From: an uncultured Candidatus Saccharibacteria bacterium
Lineage (GTDB): Bacteria > Patescibacteriota > Saccharimonadia > Saccharimonadales > Saccharimonadaceae
Reading direction: 5' to 3'
NCBI GenBank assembly: GCA_938018005.1
Contig: CALIJG010000020.1
Coordinates: forward strand, 186,001 to 250,000
DNA: 64,000 bases
The translations under genes were made by a program, and so were the position numbers. Positions 25,835 through 34,165 of this stretch are shown in pieces. How positions within the stretch are numbered: the stretch's first letter is position 1; every line of letters begins with the position of its first letter. A model generated the notes under the pieces. It worked only from the letters and a program-made list of their open reading frames with translations, did not search any database and was not told the DNA's origin.

Positions 25835-26008
25835 TTATTGCTGCGTGCTGCTCCGCCGGCGGACATGCACTACTACTGCCACCGCAATAACCGCGCCAAG
25901 CACCATCAATCCTACCAGCCCGGCGAGTGCCCACAGCGGGCTTCCTGGCTGCCACTGGCAATCGAGCCAGCCGATTATTTTGTCACTACAGGCAAAGAAT
26001 GTCAGCAT
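25835..26008 (-). CDS. Small single-pass membrane protein
   Basis: 57 residues. An N-terminal segment MLTFFACSDKIIGWLDCQ with two Cys precedes one membrane helix (about PLWALAGLVGLMVLGAVIAV) and an Arg-rich end (VRRRSS), which predicts the C-terminus inside. Its ATG overlaps the stop of an upstream 15-codon reading frame (ATGCTGA), so translation is coupled. GGGGGAG lies just upstream. Unknown family. Confidence 0.6.
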   Translation of the reverse strand: MLTFFACSDKIIGWLDCQWQPGSPLWALAGLVGLMVLGAVIAVAVVVHVRRRSSTQQ

Positions 26009-26049
26009 AGCGCTCCCCCGTCACGAGAATATGTCGTTTGTGTTGTCAT
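26002..26049 (-). CDS. 15-codon leader peptide of the small membrane protein
   Basis: AAGGAGG (26056-26062) lies six bases before ATG; the peptide is MTTQTTYSRDGGALC. Its TGA stop overlaps the next ATG. It is most simply a ribosome-loading or regulatory upstream reading frame. Confidence 0.5.
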   Translation of the reverse strand: MTTQTTYSRDGGALC

Positions 26050-26100
26050 GAGCAACCTCCTTACTGCATATTGGTTCTCTTCGTTATAGTAAGTATACAC

Positions 26101-27039
26101 CTACCCCCGGGCAGCATCAAACTGCTCAGACGTCAAGAGGAGCTGGCCCGTCGATTGCTGGTAGAGCGGGATGTAACGGCCACTCTGGGGAATGATCTGC
26201 CGCATGTGCTTGATTGCATCGGCAACTTCTTCCTCCGTCCAGTCTGTGCTCCGATCGCGAATCACAATACTCTTGACCCCTGTTGTCGCCATACTCGCGA
26301 AGCTCTGGTATTGCTGAGTATGCTCACGCGACAGGTGCACCTGGCCAGGCTCTGGCTGGGCCACAATGAGATTGACGAGGCCATAGGGGTCATTGCGGGG
26401 TAGTGGTATATCACTCCCAGGCTGCACCGTGTGACGAGCGGCGAAGAAGCTCACCGTCAGCGGAAAAACTGGGTCGAGCCCCTGCCGGTGAGTAACCTCG
26501 CTACAGCGCAAGCCAAGCACCAGTGCCTCAGCCACATGGGCCGGCTGCATAGCGTGGATCATATCGCCCTGCTCGATCAGTGGTTGGTCGGTCTTGTACT
26601 GCTGGCGGTTGCGTCTATCAGCCTGCTGCCACTGCTTGGGCGAGCTCGACTGCGCCATCGTCTCAAAGAGGCGCTGCCGCACGACATCATGCTGAGCCTG
26701 CGGCACGAGCTCAGGCAGCAAAGCAGCACCACGCGCCATCACCGTCCCGATCTTATCTGGCACGCAGTAGCCCGCCAGTTGCTCGTGACTCATCTGAGTA
26801 ATTGGCACGTGCGCCACTGAGTCAATCGCATCGTCGTAGTGCGCACGGCTCCGCAGCGGCAGTGCAGTCGGCAATGTCGCAAGTGGCGTCGGCCACTTAA
26901 GGTCGGCACGCTGCAGATCATGCGTATTCAGCAGCTCCACAGCCCGCTCGGCCGCATAATACCATAGCGCATCAGGCAATTGGTCTTGGTGCGGCGTTAC
27001 TTCGCAGGGTGATGGAGGTGATACTTCGTATGATGGCAT
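26101..27039 (-). CDS. Soluble protein, unknown family
   Basis: 312 residues, no signal peptide. Early helical segment (DALWYYAAERAVELLNTHDL), a Gln-rich middle, and a C-terminal part where KSIVIRDRSTDWTEEEVADAIKHM is followed by a short beta-rich tail. It is one of three unknown genes placed between the S8 end and L6 start. A TATAGA box lies five bases before the ATG. Function unknown. Confidence 0.5.
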   Translation of the reverse strand: MPSYEVSPPSPCEVTPHQDQLPDALWYYAAERAVELLNTHDLQRADLKWPTPLATLPTALPLRSRAHYDDAIDSVAHVPITQMSHEQLAGYCVPDKIGTVMARGAALLPELVPQAQHDVVRQRLFETMAQSSSPKQWQQADRRNRQQYKTDQPLIEQGDMIHAMQPAHVAEALVLGLRCSEVTHRQGLDPVFPLTVSFFAARHTVQPGSDIPLPRNDPYGLVNLIVAQPEPGQVHLSREHTQQYQSFASMATTGVKSIVIRDRSTDWTEEEVADAIKHMRQIIPQSGRYIPLYQQSTGQLLLTSEQFDAARG

Positions 27040-27259
27040 GGCGTTCTATAAGATACTTCGCTTTGTTTTTTTACTTTCGTTCTGAGTGCTTATGCATTAG
27101 TAAGTGGTATTTTTGATGGAAAAGCAATATTGAGGGTTCGTTACAAACTCCGCCGAGATATGAGCCGGCGCAACGCCCCTATCTTGGCGACAGTATCTTC
27201 GGATGGGTTGGCGATTTCAAGACTGTACTTCTCTGGCATCTTTATACGATATGTCGTTG

Positions 27260-28678
27260 TTACATTATTGTTACATTATTGTTGCCTTCTCCATCGTCTG
27301 CTTCACTATGCAAGGCCTCTCTCACTTCTCGTACGAGCGCAAAACCAAAGTTTCTCTGTAGCTCAGAACCTCGCCCATTTGTAATATAGTCTACTTCTAC
27401 ACCATAGGTTCGGAGGATCTCCATCAGCTCCATGTGTGTCTCCTCAGGAAATGACCACTGTGTTATGCTCTTTCTGGTAACCTCAGTGTCGTAAGTGAAC
27501 TCAGTTGGCTCAATGCCATTGCGCTCTGCTTGCTGCCGCATTTGGTCAAACTCGTCCTGGGTGAGAGGGTCATTTATATGAGTCATCAGGCGCAATTCTT
27601 CATATGGTATAAGCATCGGCTTCAGACTGATGCGCGCTACATCGCCACCAGTGCTTGATTTGTCACAATAGACAGCAAACCGATCGGTGTCCGCCTGAGA
27701 GGATAATTCTACCTGATAGATATAGCTATCATCTTCGTGCGTACCAGCCTTAATCACGCTCCAGCGCTTAATTTCTTCTAGCCAGGGGCACTCGTCTTCA
27801 TAGCCATTTGTTTGCCGAAATTGCTCGTACTGTCGGATTGCAAGCTCTGGAATACTATGTTTTTTTAGTGGATCAAGAATGACACGCTGCAGAACTTCCT
27901 CGTCCATCTCGCTACCAAATGGCATATAGAACTGACGTAAATCAGCTGCAAGCTCCTCAAGGCTATCGTATAAGAAGCACTGGCGACATAACACGCTTTG
28001 TTCCATATCTTGCCGACGGGATGTATCAAGCTGCCGAGCTTGCTCATCTGTATTACTCTTTGCGGCACCAATCGCCTCTGCGATACCGTCTTTCGTCTGC
28101 CATTGTTCAGCAAAATCGATACGATCCACCCCAGCTACCCGGAGCGCACGAGCAAGCTCTCGGCCAGCCGGGAATACTTCTGCATCGGCCTGTCGCAGAT
28201 GCATATCACAATACGAGTTTCTCCATGAAGTAAATATATCATTTAGTTGCCCTTGATCCTCACCGATCTTCGGGTGGTTACGTATAAACTCAGCAAAATC
28301 ATCCTTCGTTGGCAAGACAAACCCCAGCTGCTCTTGGTAATGCAACACACCTGGATGCGACGACGTACGGTCGTCAAACCAGTCGTCTAATACCGTTCTC
28401 ATTATTGCTCGCGCTTGGTCAACCGCGACGGGATCGGCCACTTCACTTTGCTCCGCAATCAGCGCAGAGAGGTCCCATTGGTATACTTGTTTTGTTGTTG
28501 CACTGCCTGTAAAATCGAAGGTATCTAGCTGAGCAAGTGCAGTGTTATAATGCGATGGGTCATCTGCTACACGATCCTTCAATGCCTTGAATATCTGCTG
28601 ACAATCACTTGGTGGCTTTGGTGTATATGGGTCTTTTGGCTCTTGTAGCCTACGTGGGATTGATATCTCGCGTGTCAT
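27260..28678 (-). CDS. Large soluble protein, unknown family
   Basis: 472 residues, acidic, mostly helical in the first 250 residues, with CRQC and two further Cys, then an alpha/beta part (about 300-460) containing EDDSYIYQVELSS and DRFAVYCDKSSTGGDVARIS. Start region: TATAGG six bases before the ATG could be its -10 box. It lies between the terminator of the L3-S8 operon and the L6 operon. Unknown function; by size and setting it resembles the other unknown proteins of this window. The 220 bases from 27040 to 27259 hold nothing supported. Confidence 0.5.
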   Translation of the reverse strand: MTREISIPRRLQEPKDPYTPKPPSDCQQIFKALKDRVADDPSHYNTALAQLDTFDFTGSATTKQVYQWDLSALIAEQSEVADPVAVDQARAIMRTVLDDWFDDRTSSHPGVLHYQEQLGFVLPTKDDFAEFIRNHPKIGEDQGQLNDIFTSWRNSYCDMHLRQADAEVFPAGRELARALRVAGVDRIDFAEQWQTKDGIAEAIGAAKSNTDEQARQLDTSRRQDMEQSVLCRQCFLYDSLEELAADLRQFYMPFGSEMDEEVLQRVILDPLKKHSIPELAIRQYEQFRQTNGYEDECPWLEEIKRWSVIKAGTHEDDSYIYQVELSSQADTDRFAVYCDKSSTGGDVARISLKPMLIPYEELRLMTHINDPLTQDEFDQMRQQAERNGIEPTEFTYDTEVTRKSITQWSFPEETHMELMEILRTYGVEVDYITNGRGSELQRNFGFALVREVREALHSEADDGEGNNNVTIM

Positions 28679-28955
28679 AATGCGCCTATATCTGTATTAT
28701 TCACTATTGGTCTATACCATACTCTCTATTTCGCTCAATGTCAACTAATTACATATTTGTATACACAGCTCCCAAATCCACACAACCATATAAATGCGCC
28801 CTCCACCACAGGAATAGCACTTATCCATGCGCTGCGTTAAGCCTCTTAATCTAGCAGACCTTCAATAGTCCTTATCCCCTACTGCACTACAAACTCTACC
28901 AAGAGATAGTCTTACAAGCTTATTGAAATAAATAGAAAAGGATGCCACTATATGC

Positions 28956-28961
28956 TATGAT
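28956..28961 (+). promoter_or_regulatory. Extended -10 box of the duplicated membrane protein (leaderless)
   Basis: TGC then TATGAT, ending exactly six bases before the ATG at 28968. Confidence 0.55.
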
Positions 28962-28967
28962 GTTGCC

Positions 28968-29795
28968 ATGGATAAGGATTCTTCACAAACGCCACCACCA
29001 TCTCACGATGCTATATCGCAGCATCACGATGGTACACCACACCCTCAGCATGAGACGGCACATCAGCAAAACAGCTTGACGCAGCAACCACACCGCTCGC
29101 GCTTTGATCATATGACGTGGCCGCAATTGATAGGCTGGCTCGGTGGTATATATGTATCAGCGATGGTGATTGAGTACGGCTTAATATCCAGCCTAAGCTA
29201 TATTCACGAATCGTTCCATCCCTATCATAATTCACCTATTTCGGCCGCCTCGATCATTGGTATGCTTATGTTCATAGTTACAATCTTCCTCGTGACATTC
29301 CCACTCTGTGCACTGGCTATCATTATACACTTCTCTGTTAGGCGAGATCTCTTAAAACTCGCAGCCTCCCAAAGCATGGCAAAGCAACCCCACGATGACG
29401 CACCGCAACCTCAAACTGAGGCGGCGAAGAATGTACCAACCGACCCTCTCCCTCGGTTCGTCGACCGTTTGACGTGGCTGCAAGCAGTTGGAGTGGCGGC
29501 TGGTGTATTTGTTGTGTCTGTAATGGTGTTTGGTATTCTCGTTAAGCTATCTGGCGCACGCCCTTTGGATGGATTTATGGGAGGTACTCGTCATAATTCA
29601 AGCACTCAAGACTTGATTCTTGGAATAGCATATTTTCAACCTGCAGCAAACGTACTGCTGTTTGCTCTATACTTTGCCGTGAGGCGAAAAGACGTGCCCA
29701 TCTTACTACGCGCAGCACTCATCGTGCTACCACCCCTACCTCTCGGGTACATTGGTATGGTAGCAGCGATGATAGCTGCTGCTCCCTCTTATTAA
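28968..29795 (+). CDS. Internally duplicated membrane protein, unknown family
   Basis: 275 residues. A polar, His/Gln-rich N-terminus (~50 residues) is followed by two repeats. Repeat 1 runs RFDHMTWPQLIGWLGGIYVS to HFSVRRDLLKL. Repeat 2 runs RFVDRLTWLQAVGVAAGVFV to YFAVRRKDVPIL. Each has two membrane helices separated by an outer loop; a further C-terminal helix follows. The shared frame is RF...TW.Q..G...G..V and F.VRR. Leaderless, monocistronic, opposite in strand to its neighbours. Function unknown. Confidence 0.6.
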   Translation: MDKDSSQTPPPSHDAISQHHDGTPHPQHETAHQQNSLTQQPHRSRFDHMTWPQLIGWLGGIYVSAMVIEYGLISSLSYIHESFHPYHNSPISAASIIGMLMFIVTIFLVTFPLCALAIIIHFSVRRDLLKLAASQSMAKQPHDDAPQPQTEAAKNVPTDPLPRFVDRLTWLQAVGVAAGVFVVSVMVFGILVKLSGARPLDGFMGGTRHNSSTQDLILGIAYFQPAANVLLFALYFAVRRKDVPILLRAALIVLPPLPLGYIGMVAAMIAAAPSY

Positions 29796-29895
29796 ATTGG
29801 GATAACCGTTAGATACTATAAACCTCACAGCCTCTCTCCCAACACTTCATCTGCTGGAGCGCGAGAATCGATCATGCCGCTTGCTATCTACCACA

Positions 29896-29926
29896 AAAGC
29901 GCCCAGGATTTTCTCCTGGGCGCTTT
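29896..29926 (-). terminator. Terminator of the L3-S8 ribosomal operon
   Basis: A 13-bp perfect stem, AAAGCGCCCAGGA with TCCTGGGCGCTTT, five-base loop, 23 bases after the rpsH stop. It shows that the ribosomal operon ends at S8. Confidence 0.9.
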
Positions 29927-29948
29927 CATTTTGCTGGCAATGTGCGGA

Positions 29949-30350
29949 TTAGTAGATCTTCATCAGCACTTCGCCACCAAGCTTGTGCTTGGCTGCTTCG
30001 CCACCGGTCATGACACCTTTGCTGGTGCTGACGAGGACGATGCCGCGGCCTTGCTTGACCTTGGGGATGTCGGCAGCAGCCACGTAGACGCGGCGGCCTG
30101 GCTTAGACACCCGGGCTAGCTCGGTAAAGGCTGGGCTCTCGCCAGCGCGGTTGATGGTAACAACCAATGTACCGCGTGGCTTACCAGCCTCGACGGTAGC
30201 ATCTGCTAGGTAGTGATTCTTGACCAATTGCTCGGCTACAACTTGCTTGAGCTTGCTGGTGGGCACACGGACTTCTGTCTTGCCGACCATCGCAGCGTTG
30301 CGGATTCGGGTGAGGAGATCCGCGATTGGGTCAGTTGATTGTAAACTCAT
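29949..30350 (-). CDS. rpsH: 30S ribosomal protein uS8
   Basis: 133 residues. It binds helix 21 of 16S rRNA. DPIADLLTRIRNA at the start and GRGIVLVSTSKGVMTGGEA near the end are diagnostic. Last gene before a strong terminator; in most bacteria L6 would follow. Confidence 0.97.
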   Translation of the reverse strand: MSLQSTDPIADLLTRIRNAAMVGKTEVRVPTSKLKQVVAEQLVKNHYLADATVEAGKPRGTLVVTINRAGESPAFTELARVSKPGRRVYVAAADIPKVKQGRGIVLVSTSKGVMTGGEAAKHKLGGEVLMKIY

Positions 30351-30368
30351 AACTCTATCTCCTTTCCG

Positions 30369-30638
30369 TTACCAACTGCTCTTTGTAATGCCTGGGATTT
30401 CGCCCTTCGATGCCTTCTCGCGGAAGTTGATGCGACTCAGGCCAAAGCGACGCATATAACCACGCGGCCGACCGCTGAGGGTGTCGCGGTTTTTCCAGCG
30501 GGTTGGGCTCGAGTTGCGCGGCAGTTTCTGCAGGCCATCGAGGTCGCCCGCCGCCTTGAGCTCAGCGCGCTTGGCAGCGAATTTCTCGATCATCTTTTGG
30601 CGTTTGCGATCGCGTGCAATCATTGATTTCTTAGCCAT
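30369..30638 (-). CDS. rpsN: 30S ribosomal protein uS14, zinc-free type
   Basis: 89 residues, the long zinc-free form: no CxxC pairs. RNSSPTRWKNRDTLSGRPRG and the C-terminal FREKASKGEIPGI identify it. Placed between L5 and S8 as usual. Confidence 0.96.
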   Translation of the reverse strand: MAKKSMIARDRKRQKMIEKFAAKRAELKAAGDLDGLQKLPRNSSPTRWKNRDTLSGRPRGYMRRFGLSRINFREKASKGEIPGITKSSW

Positions 30639-30641
30639 ACG

Positions 30642-31223
30642 CTATTTCCCCTCCTTCTCAAACGGCAAACCAAACTTCTCCAGCAGTGCCCGGCTTGCAG
30701 CTGGGCTGCCCTGCTCGATGGCAATCGTCACCTGGAGGCCATGAACGATCTGCGTCTCCTCAAAGGTGAGCTCGGGGAAAATACTCTGGTCGGTGATGCC
30801 AAGGTTGTAGTTGCCACCCTTGTCAAATTTGCTCCCCACGCCGTGAAAGTCGCGCACCCGCGGCAGGCTAACATTAACCAGCCGGTCGAGGAACTCGTAC
30901 ATCCGAGCGCCGCGCAGTGTCACACTCACGCCAATTGGCGCACCCATGCCAGCGCGGATCTTGAAGCCGGCGATCGACTTCTTGGCCAAGCGATCAACCG
31001 GTGCTTGCCCAGTGATCTTAGTAATGGTATTGCGTACCAGTTGGTGGTAGCGCTTGTCTTCTTTGTGCTTGCCGATTCCTGCGCTGACCACAATCTTCTC
31101 GAGCTTGGGCACTTGGTGCACATTGCTCAAGGCTAATTCGGCCTGGAGTTCCTTGCGATATTGATCCAGATACAAGGCTTTCAAGCGAGGAGTCGGAGCG
31201 GCGGATGCAGTTGCCTTCGCCAT
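30642..31223 (-). CDS. rplE: 50S ribosomal protein uL5
   Basis: 193 residues. It binds 5S rRNA and the P-site tRNA. KIVVSAGIGKHKEDKR, LRGARMYEFLDRL and YNLGITDQSIFPE are typical. The start overlaps the L24 stop by one base. Confidence 0.97.
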   Translation of the reverse strand: MAKATASAAPTPRLKALYLDQYRKELQAELALSNVHQVPKLEKIVVSAGIGKHKEDKRYHQLVRNTITKITGQAPVDRLAKKSIAGFKIRAGMGAPIGVSVTLRGARMYEFLDRLVNVSLPRVRDFHGVGSKFDKGGNYNLGITDQSIFPELTFEETQIVHGLQVTIAIEQGSPAASRALLEKFGLPFEKEGK

Positions 31224-31546
31224 TAGTTGACCTCCTTGTTATTCAGTTGCCGAGCAACGCGAACCTTAGCGCCCTCAGCATTAATAGTATAGCCAATGCG
31301 GCTCGTCGTGCCAGCTGCTTCGTCGACAACCAGTGCGAGCTTACTCAGTGGCACTGACACATGAATTTCCTTGGTGCCACCACGTGGGTTGAGCTGGCTT
31401 GGCTTGACATGGCGGTGGCGCAGCCCCACACCCTCGACCAATGCGGTCTGCTGAGCGGGGTTAACGGCCAGTACCTTGCCCGTCGTGCCTTTGTCGTCAC
31501 CACTGATGATCTTGACGATATCGTCTTTTTTGATGCGCTGTGCCAT
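31223..31546 (-). CDS. rplX: 50S ribosomal protein uL24
   Basis: 107 residues. An assembly-initiating protein with the KOW motif (KKDDIVKIISGDDKGTTGKV) at the N-terminus. It overlaps both neighbours by one base. Confidence 0.96.
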   Translation of the reverse strand: MAQRIKKDDIVKIISGDDKGTTGKVLAVNPAQQTALVEGVGLRHRHVKPSQLNPRGGTKEIHVSVPLSKLALVVDEAAGTTSRIGYTINAEGAKVRVARQLNNKEVN

Positions 31547-31914
31547 TAGAGTACCTCCGGTGCCAAGCTAATGATCTTGCTGTAGCCAAGGTCGCGCAAT
31601 TCGCGTGGCACAGGGCCAAAGACACGAGTTGCCTTGGGTGTCTTGTCGTCGTTGATAATGACGGCAGCGTTGTCGTCGAAGCAGATGGTGCTGCCATCTT
31701 TGCGGCGGATCTGGTCGCGGGTGCGTACCACCACTGCCTTAACGATAGACTTCTTCTTGACGTTGCCAGTTGGGCTGGCGTCTTTGACGCTGGCGACAAT
31801 CACATCGCCCACCCGAGCGTAGCGACGCCGAGTGCCACCCAGCACGCGGATGCACAAGATGGACTTTGCACCACTGTTGTCTGTTACCTTAAGGCGAGAT
31901 TCTTGCTGGATCAT
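31546..31914 (-). CDS. rplN: 50S ribosomal protein uL14
   Basis: 122 residues, exact family length. MIQQESRLKVTDNSGAKSI and GPVPRELRDLGYSKIISLAP are diagnostic. Its ATG overlaps the S17 stop by four bases. Confidence 0.98.
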   Translation of the reverse strand: MIQQESRLKVTDNSGAKSILCIRVLGGTRRRYARVGDVIVASVKDASPTGNVKKKSIVKAVVVRTRDQIRRKDGSTICFDDNAAVIINDDKTPKATRVFGPVPRELRDLGYSKIISLAPEVL

Positions 31915-32201
31915 GCTGCCTCCTCTTCGCCTGCGTCATCGTTTTTGAGCTCAATCGAGCCCTGCGAGCGCTTGAGTACGGCATCGAGCCGAAATGCTTT
32001 GCGCTTGCTGATCGGGCGTGTCTCGATGACCCGCACCGTATCACCAACATTGGCATCGTTTGTCTCGTCGTGAGCAGCATACTTACGGGTGACGGTGTAT
32101 TGCTTGCCGTAAATAGGGTGTGTTTCGCGGCTGGTCACGGTCACCGTGATGGTCTTGTTGCCCGCGGCCGAGGAAACAACGCCGGTCAATGTCTTGGCCA
32201 T
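31911..32201 (-). CDS. rpsQ: 30S ribosomal protein uS17
   Basis: 96 residues, OB fold. GNKTITVTVTSRETHPIYGK identifies it. It has an acidic C-terminal tail (DDAGEEEAA). It ends in TGA, so UGA is a stop codon here. Confidence 0.95.
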   Translation of the reverse strand: MAKTLTGVVSSAAGNKTITVTVTSRETHPIYGKQYTVTRKYAAHDETNDANVGDTVRVIETRPISKRKAFRLDAVLKRSQGSIELKNDDAGEEEAA

Positions 32202-32404
32202 TAGTTTGTTCCTTTCCGCTGATTAATTTCCGTTAGTATCTGCGCAATCTCTCGGCGATATACGCCAAGGATCCGCGGGTTAGCGAGCTCGCCTGCCCGG
32301 TGGCCCCGCTGGGCCTCAAGCAGATCGGCGCGCTTGGCGGCCAGCTCTTGCTGGAGTGTCTCGAGGCTCTTGACCTCTGTTGCAGGGACTGCATTCTCTG
32401 CCAT
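32201..32404 (-). CDS. rpmC: 50S ribosomal protein uL29
   Basis: 67 residues. Helical hairpin ending in ANPRILGVYRREIAQILTEI, located near the exit tunnel. Normal place between L16 and S17. Confidence 0.93.
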   Translation of the reverse strand: MAENAVPATEVKSLETLQQELAAKRADLLEAQRGHRAGELANPRILGVYRREIAQILTEINQRKGTN

Positions 32405-32406
32405 CG

Positions 32407-32820
32407 CTAGGCCTCCTCTTTCTTAATAAAGCGTGTTTTGACGGGCAGCTTGTGGCTTGCCAGGCGCATTGCCTCGCGGGCGACATCCTCTGGCACACCC
32501 TTCATCTCAAACATCACGGTGCCATTCTTGACCTTCGCAACGAAGAACTCAGGGTTACCCTTACCACCACCCATCTTCAGGCCCAGTGGCTTGCGGCTCA
32601 CTGGCGTGTGCGGGAAGATCCGAATCCAGATCTTACCACCACGCTTGACGTAGCGGGTCATTGCCTGGCGAGCTGCCTCGATCTGGCGGCTTGTGACGCG
32701 CTCGTTGCTCAGGCTCTGCAGGCCGTAGTCACCAAAGGCAATGTAGTTGCCCCGTGTGGCGTTGCCTCGGTTCTTGCCGATGCGGACTTTGCGAAATTTT
32801 GTTTTCTTTGGTAGCAACAT
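32407..32820 (-). CDS. rplP: 50S ribosomal protein uL16
   Basis: 137 residues. It organises the A-site tRNA region. MLLPKKTKFRKVRIGKNRGN, GGKIWIRIFPHTPVSRKP and MGGGKGNPEFFVA are characteristic. Confidence 0.97.
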   Translation of the reverse strand: MLLPKKTKFRKVRIGKNRGNATRGNYIAFGDYGLQSLSNERVTSRQIEAARQAMTRYVKRGGKIWIRIFPHTPVSRKPLGLKMGGGKGNPEFFVAKVKNGTVMFEMKGVPEDVAREAMRLASHKLPVKTRFIKKEEA

Positions 32821-33461
32821 TACTTCGCACTCCTTTCACCCTTATAGATCCAGACCTTGACGCCGACGATACCCACGCCAGGGCAGTTGGCCCGTGCGGT
32901 GTGGAAGTCGATATCGGCCCGCAAGGTGTGCAGTGGCACCGAGCCCTCGATCACTTTCTCGCGGCGTGCCATCTCGGCGTTGTTGAGCCGGCCGGCTACC
33001 TCGATGCGGATACCCTTTGCACCACTGTTCATGGTGTTCTGGGCAGCCATCTTGACGGCGCGGCGGAAGTTGGCCCGGCGCTCGAGCTGGCGAGCGATAT
33101 TCTCCGACACCAGCTTGGCGCTGAGCTCTGGCCGACGAACCTCCTCAATGTTGATGCGTACTGGCAAGCTGGTGATCTTCTCGATCTGCCGCTTGAGCTC
33201 TGTCACGCCAGCCCCACCGCGGCCAATTACCACACCAGCCTTGGCGGTGTGAATCGCAATGGTAATCTGGTTTGGGCTGCGCTCAATCTCGATCCGGTCG
33301 ATCGTTGGCCGGCTTGCATAGCGAGCTTCAATCAGCTCACGGATTTTGATGTCTTCTGCCAACCAAGCCGCAAAGTCGCGCTTGTTTTGGCCAAACCAAC
33401 GCGAGCTCCAGTTTTTGTGGACTTGGAGGCGGAAACTGACTGGGTTTACTTTTTGGCCCAT
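32820..33461 (-). CDS. rpsC: 30S ribosomal protein uS3
   Basis: 213 residues. MGQKVNPVSFRLQVHKNWSS starts it; the KH domain carries VVIGRGGAGVTELKRQIEKI, and the C-terminal domain ends IVGVKVWIYKGE. Part of the mRNA entry site. Confidence 0.97.
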   Translation of the reverse strand: MGQKVNPVSFRLQVHKNWSSRWFGQNKRDFAAWLAEDIKIRELIEARYASRPTIDRIEIERSPNQITIAIHTAKAGVVIGRGGAGVTELKRQIEKITSLPVRINIEEVRRPELSAKLVSENIARQLERRANFRRAVKMAAQNTMNSGAKGIRIEVAGRLNNAEMARREKVIEGSVPLHTLRADIDFHTARANCPGVGIVGVKVWIYKGERSAK

Positions 33462-33896
33462 TTAGTTGTCTCCTTTCTTGGCTGTATCGGTTGCTTTGGC
33501 GGGTGCCTTCTTGACCTGCTTCTCCACACCACTCACCTCGACCAAGATATGGCTCGAGCGCTTCTGGAATGGCTGGGCTCGGCCACGGCTGGCCGGCTTG
33601 TAGCGGCGCAGGCGTGGGCCAGCAGTCACGCTAAGGCTGTGGATGTGCAAACTGCGTGGGTCGAGGCCATGGTTGTTGATGGCGTTGGCTTGGGCGCTGG
33701 CGATTGCCTTCTTAACAGGCAGCGCGGCGCGGCGCGGGGTGTGATCAAGAATGACCAGTGCATCGGCCACACTGCGGCCACGCACCAGGCTAGCAACAAT
33801 GCTTACCTTGCGCGGGGTCTGGTCTATACCCTTGATGTGCGCCCGAACGATGGCTGGTGCATCGCTCGACCCCTGTTGTGTCTGTGATGCGGCCAT
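33462..33896 (-). CDS. rplV: 50S ribosomal protein uL22
   Basis: 144 residues with a Lys/Ala-rich C-terminal extension of about 25. The tunnel-lining loop region GPRLRRYKPASRGRAQPFQK is clear. The N-terminal ~15 residues are a Gln/Ser-rich extension. Confidence 0.95.
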   Translation of the reverse strand: MAASQTQQGSSDAPAIVRAHIKGIDQTPRKVSIVASLVRGRSVADALVILDHTPRRAALPVKKAIASAQANAINNHGLDPRSLHIHSLSVTAGPRLRRYKPASRGRAQPFQKRSSHILVEVSGVEKQVKKAPAKATDTAKKGDN

Positions 33897-34162
33897 TACT
33901 TCTTATCCTTTCCACCGTGCTTGCGGAACTTACGAGTTGGGCTAAACTCACCGAGCTTGTGGCCAACCATGTTTTCTGTAATCAGCACCGGCACATGCAC
34001 CCGACCATTGTGCACCGCAAAGGTGAACCCCACCATCTCTGGCGTGATCGTGCTGCTGCGGGCCCAGGTCTTTATCACGGTGCGGTCGCCAACTTTCAGC
34101 GCTGCCACTTTTTTGGCAAGCTTCGCGTCGACGAATGGGCCTTTTTTGAGTGAACGACTCAT
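33896..34162 (-). CDS. rpsS: 30S ribosomal protein uS19
   Basis: 88 residues. MSRSLKKGPFVDAKLAKKV and HKLGEFSPTRKFRKHGGKD are diagnostic. It binds the 30S head with S13. Confidence 0.98.
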   Translation of the reverse strand: MSRSLKKGPFVDAKLAKKVAALKVGDRTVIKTWARSSTITPEMVGFTFAVHNGRVHVPVLITENMVGHKLGEFSPTRKFRKHGGKDKK

Positions 34163-34165
34163 AGA

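Noticed and set aside
32754..33887. Long plus-strand open frame (377 codons) opposite S3 and L22
   Set aside because: It is the antisense shadow of two certain ribosomal genes, without a ribosome site or recognisable product. High GC makes such frames common here.
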